Assembly: GCF_004118935.1 (NCBI RefSeq)
Contig: NZ_CP035375.1
Span: 1,116,001 to 1,180,000 of the forward strand
Direction: 5' to 3'
DNA from: Salinibacterium sp. UTAS2018
GTDB taxonomy: Bacteria; Actinomycetota; Actinomycetes; Actinomycetales; Microbacteriaceae
DNA: 64,000 nt
Position numbers and translations under genes: made by a program. Under the pieces are notes generated by a model. That model saw only the letters and a program-made list of their open reading frames with translations, had not been told where the DNA came from and searched no databases. This document shows positions 63,050 to 64,000 of this stretch, one piece after another (position 1 is the first letter of the stretch; each line of letters opens with the position of its first letter).

Positions 63050-64000
63050 ATGGCAATTTCTGGATGGTTCGTTGCTCTCGTGGCGCTCGGCATAGTGCCG
63101 ATCGTCGTCACCGGCGAACCCATCGTGCTCGTGTACTGGTTACTCTTCGTAGCGGTTCTCAGCACGCTGGACCTGATTCTGGCCGTATCGGTGCGCGGGC
63201 TACGATTCGAGCGCACCTCGCCCGACCGAGTGCGACTCGGCGAGACCACAGGCTCTGCGCTGCGAATCACGAACCCCACCCCTCGACGCCTGCGCGCGAT
63301 CGTGCGCGACGGTTGGCAGCCGTCAGCGGGAGCCCAGAGCAATCGCGCAACGCTGACCATCCCCTCGGGCGAACGAAGGGAACTCACTACGGTTCTCACT
63401 CCCCTTCGCCGGGGAACTCGAGAAGCTGCTCACGTGACGGTGCGGTCGTACGGGCCCTTGCGACTCATCGCCCGGCAAACCACCGTGAGCGTTCCGGGAA
63501 GCTTCACGGTGCTGCCGCCGTTCAACTCGCGCAAGCATCTCCCCTCTCGCCTCGCTCGCCTGCGCGAACTCGATGGCGCCACAAGCGTAATGATCCGCGG
63601 CCAAGGCACTGAGTTCGACAGCCTGCGTGATTACGTTCGCGGCGACGATGTTCGATCGATCGACTGGCGTGCCACTGCGCGCCGCTCTGAACTCGTGGTG
63701 CGCACGTGGCGACCTGAGCGCGACCGACGTGTGGTGATTGTCGTCGATAGCGGCCGCACATCCGCTGCGCGAATAGACGATGAACCGCGCATCGATACCG
63801 CTTTCGAATCTGCACTTTTGTTGGCGGCACTCGCCTCCAGTGCCGGTGACCATGTCGACTTCATGATTTACGATCGCCGAGTGCGTGCTCGTGTTCAGGG
63901 TGCGACTGGCCCCGATTTGCTCTCGAAAATGGTCAACAGCATGGCGCCAGTTCAGCCCGAACTCATCGAGATGGACTGGAACGCCGTGCCGAACCTTGTG
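63050..64000 (+). CDS. DUF58 domain protein (partial, runs past window end)
   Basis: The frame is open for 317 codons from the ATG at 63050 to the window edge. Two N-terminal membrane helices (WFVALVALGIVPIVVTGEPI, VLVYWLLFVAVLSTLDLIL) precede an Ig-like beta domain. The DUF58 signature begins LRELDGATSVMIRGQGTEFD and continues with SLRDYVRGDDVRSIDWRATA. The von Willebrand-like part starts RRVVIVVDSGRTSA with the MIDAS-style DSG. DUF58 proteins are the usual partners of the MoxR ATPase and appear to regulate membrane or envelope complexes. Two bases separate it from the MoxR stop. Confidence 0.93.
   Translation, partial: MAISGWFVALVALGIVPIVVTGEPIVLVYWLLFVAVLSTLDLILAVSVRGLRFERTSPDRVRLGETTGSALRITNPTPRRLRAIVRDGWQPSAGAQSNRATLTIPSGERRELTTVLTPLRRGTREAAHVTVRSYGPLRLIARQTTVSVPGSFTVLPPFNSRKHLPSRLARLRELDGATSVMIRGQGTEFDSLRDYVRGDDVRSIDWRATARRSELVVRTWRPERDRRVVIVVDSGRTSAARIDDEPRIDTAFESALLLAALASSAGDHVDFMIYDRRVRARVQGATGPDLLSKMVNSMAPVQPELIEMDWNAVPNLV

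Overview
The window comes from a high-GC Gram-positive bacterium, most likely a member of the Microbacteriaceae (Actinomycetota). The evidence is the actinobacterial marker set: MtrA-MtrB-LpqB, a WhiB1-type regulator, a PdtaS-like kinase, an Rv3235-family protein, DUF2510 and DUF6458 proteins and a LAxTG sortase substrate. The genus cannot be fixed from the sequence alone. Most of the window is ordinary GC-rich chromosome with housekeeping genes. The clear exception is a lower-GC island at about 5.2-8.9 kb.

Layout. 1-5 kb: membrane protein, a Na+/H+ antiporter gene broken by an apparent one-base deletion, a membrane-tethered HNH nuclease and an SRPBCC protein. 5.2-8.9 kb: two coupled reverse transcriptases (YVDD active sites) that I identify as the Drt3a/Drt3b pair of a type 3 defence-associated reverse transcriptase system. 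Directly downstream is a strongly folded intergenic segment with an ACACAC stretch between hairpins and a terminator after it, a good candidate for the system's non-coding RNA. The island lies next to tRNA-Gln and its terminator. 9.2-11.7 kb: a PadR regulator with a perfect operator over an apparently leaderless promoter, its membrane-protein partner and two lipoproteins. 11.9-17.4 kb: leuB-ilvE-FAH hydrolase-gltX-TrxR-like oxidoreductase on the minus strand. 17.5-25.3 kb: serA, DoxX, META lipoprotein, a divergent TetR/MFS pair with a visible promoter and operator, a MoeB-like E1 protein without its cysteines, and two unknown proteins.

25.4-32.8 kb: a co-directional run otsA-otsB-ilvD-ilvB-ilvN-ilvC (trehalose and branched-chain amino acids). 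With leuB and ilvE elsewhere in the window this covers most of valine/isoleucine synthesis. 33-38.6 kb: TetR-MMPL-YhgE export cassette, in which the MMPL protein carries a degenerate ABC-ATPase tail. 38.7-44.9 kb: small membrane protein, GATase, M23 peptidase with a structured leader, repeat-containing surface protein, a truncated SDR gene, tRNA-Lys, BCP peroxiredoxin and WhiB1. 45-48.5 kb: SAF protein, CpaE/MinD-like ATPase and PdtaS-like kinase in one operon. 48.6-58.8 kb: excisionase-type HTH protein, unknown protein, Rv3235 family, then the envelope, secretion and ribosome-hibernation block secA, hpf, comF, lpqB, mtrB, mtrA. 58.9-64 kb: the actinobacterial cassette of polytopic membrane protein, DUF4129, DUF4350, MoxR ATPase and DUF58 (cut by the window end).
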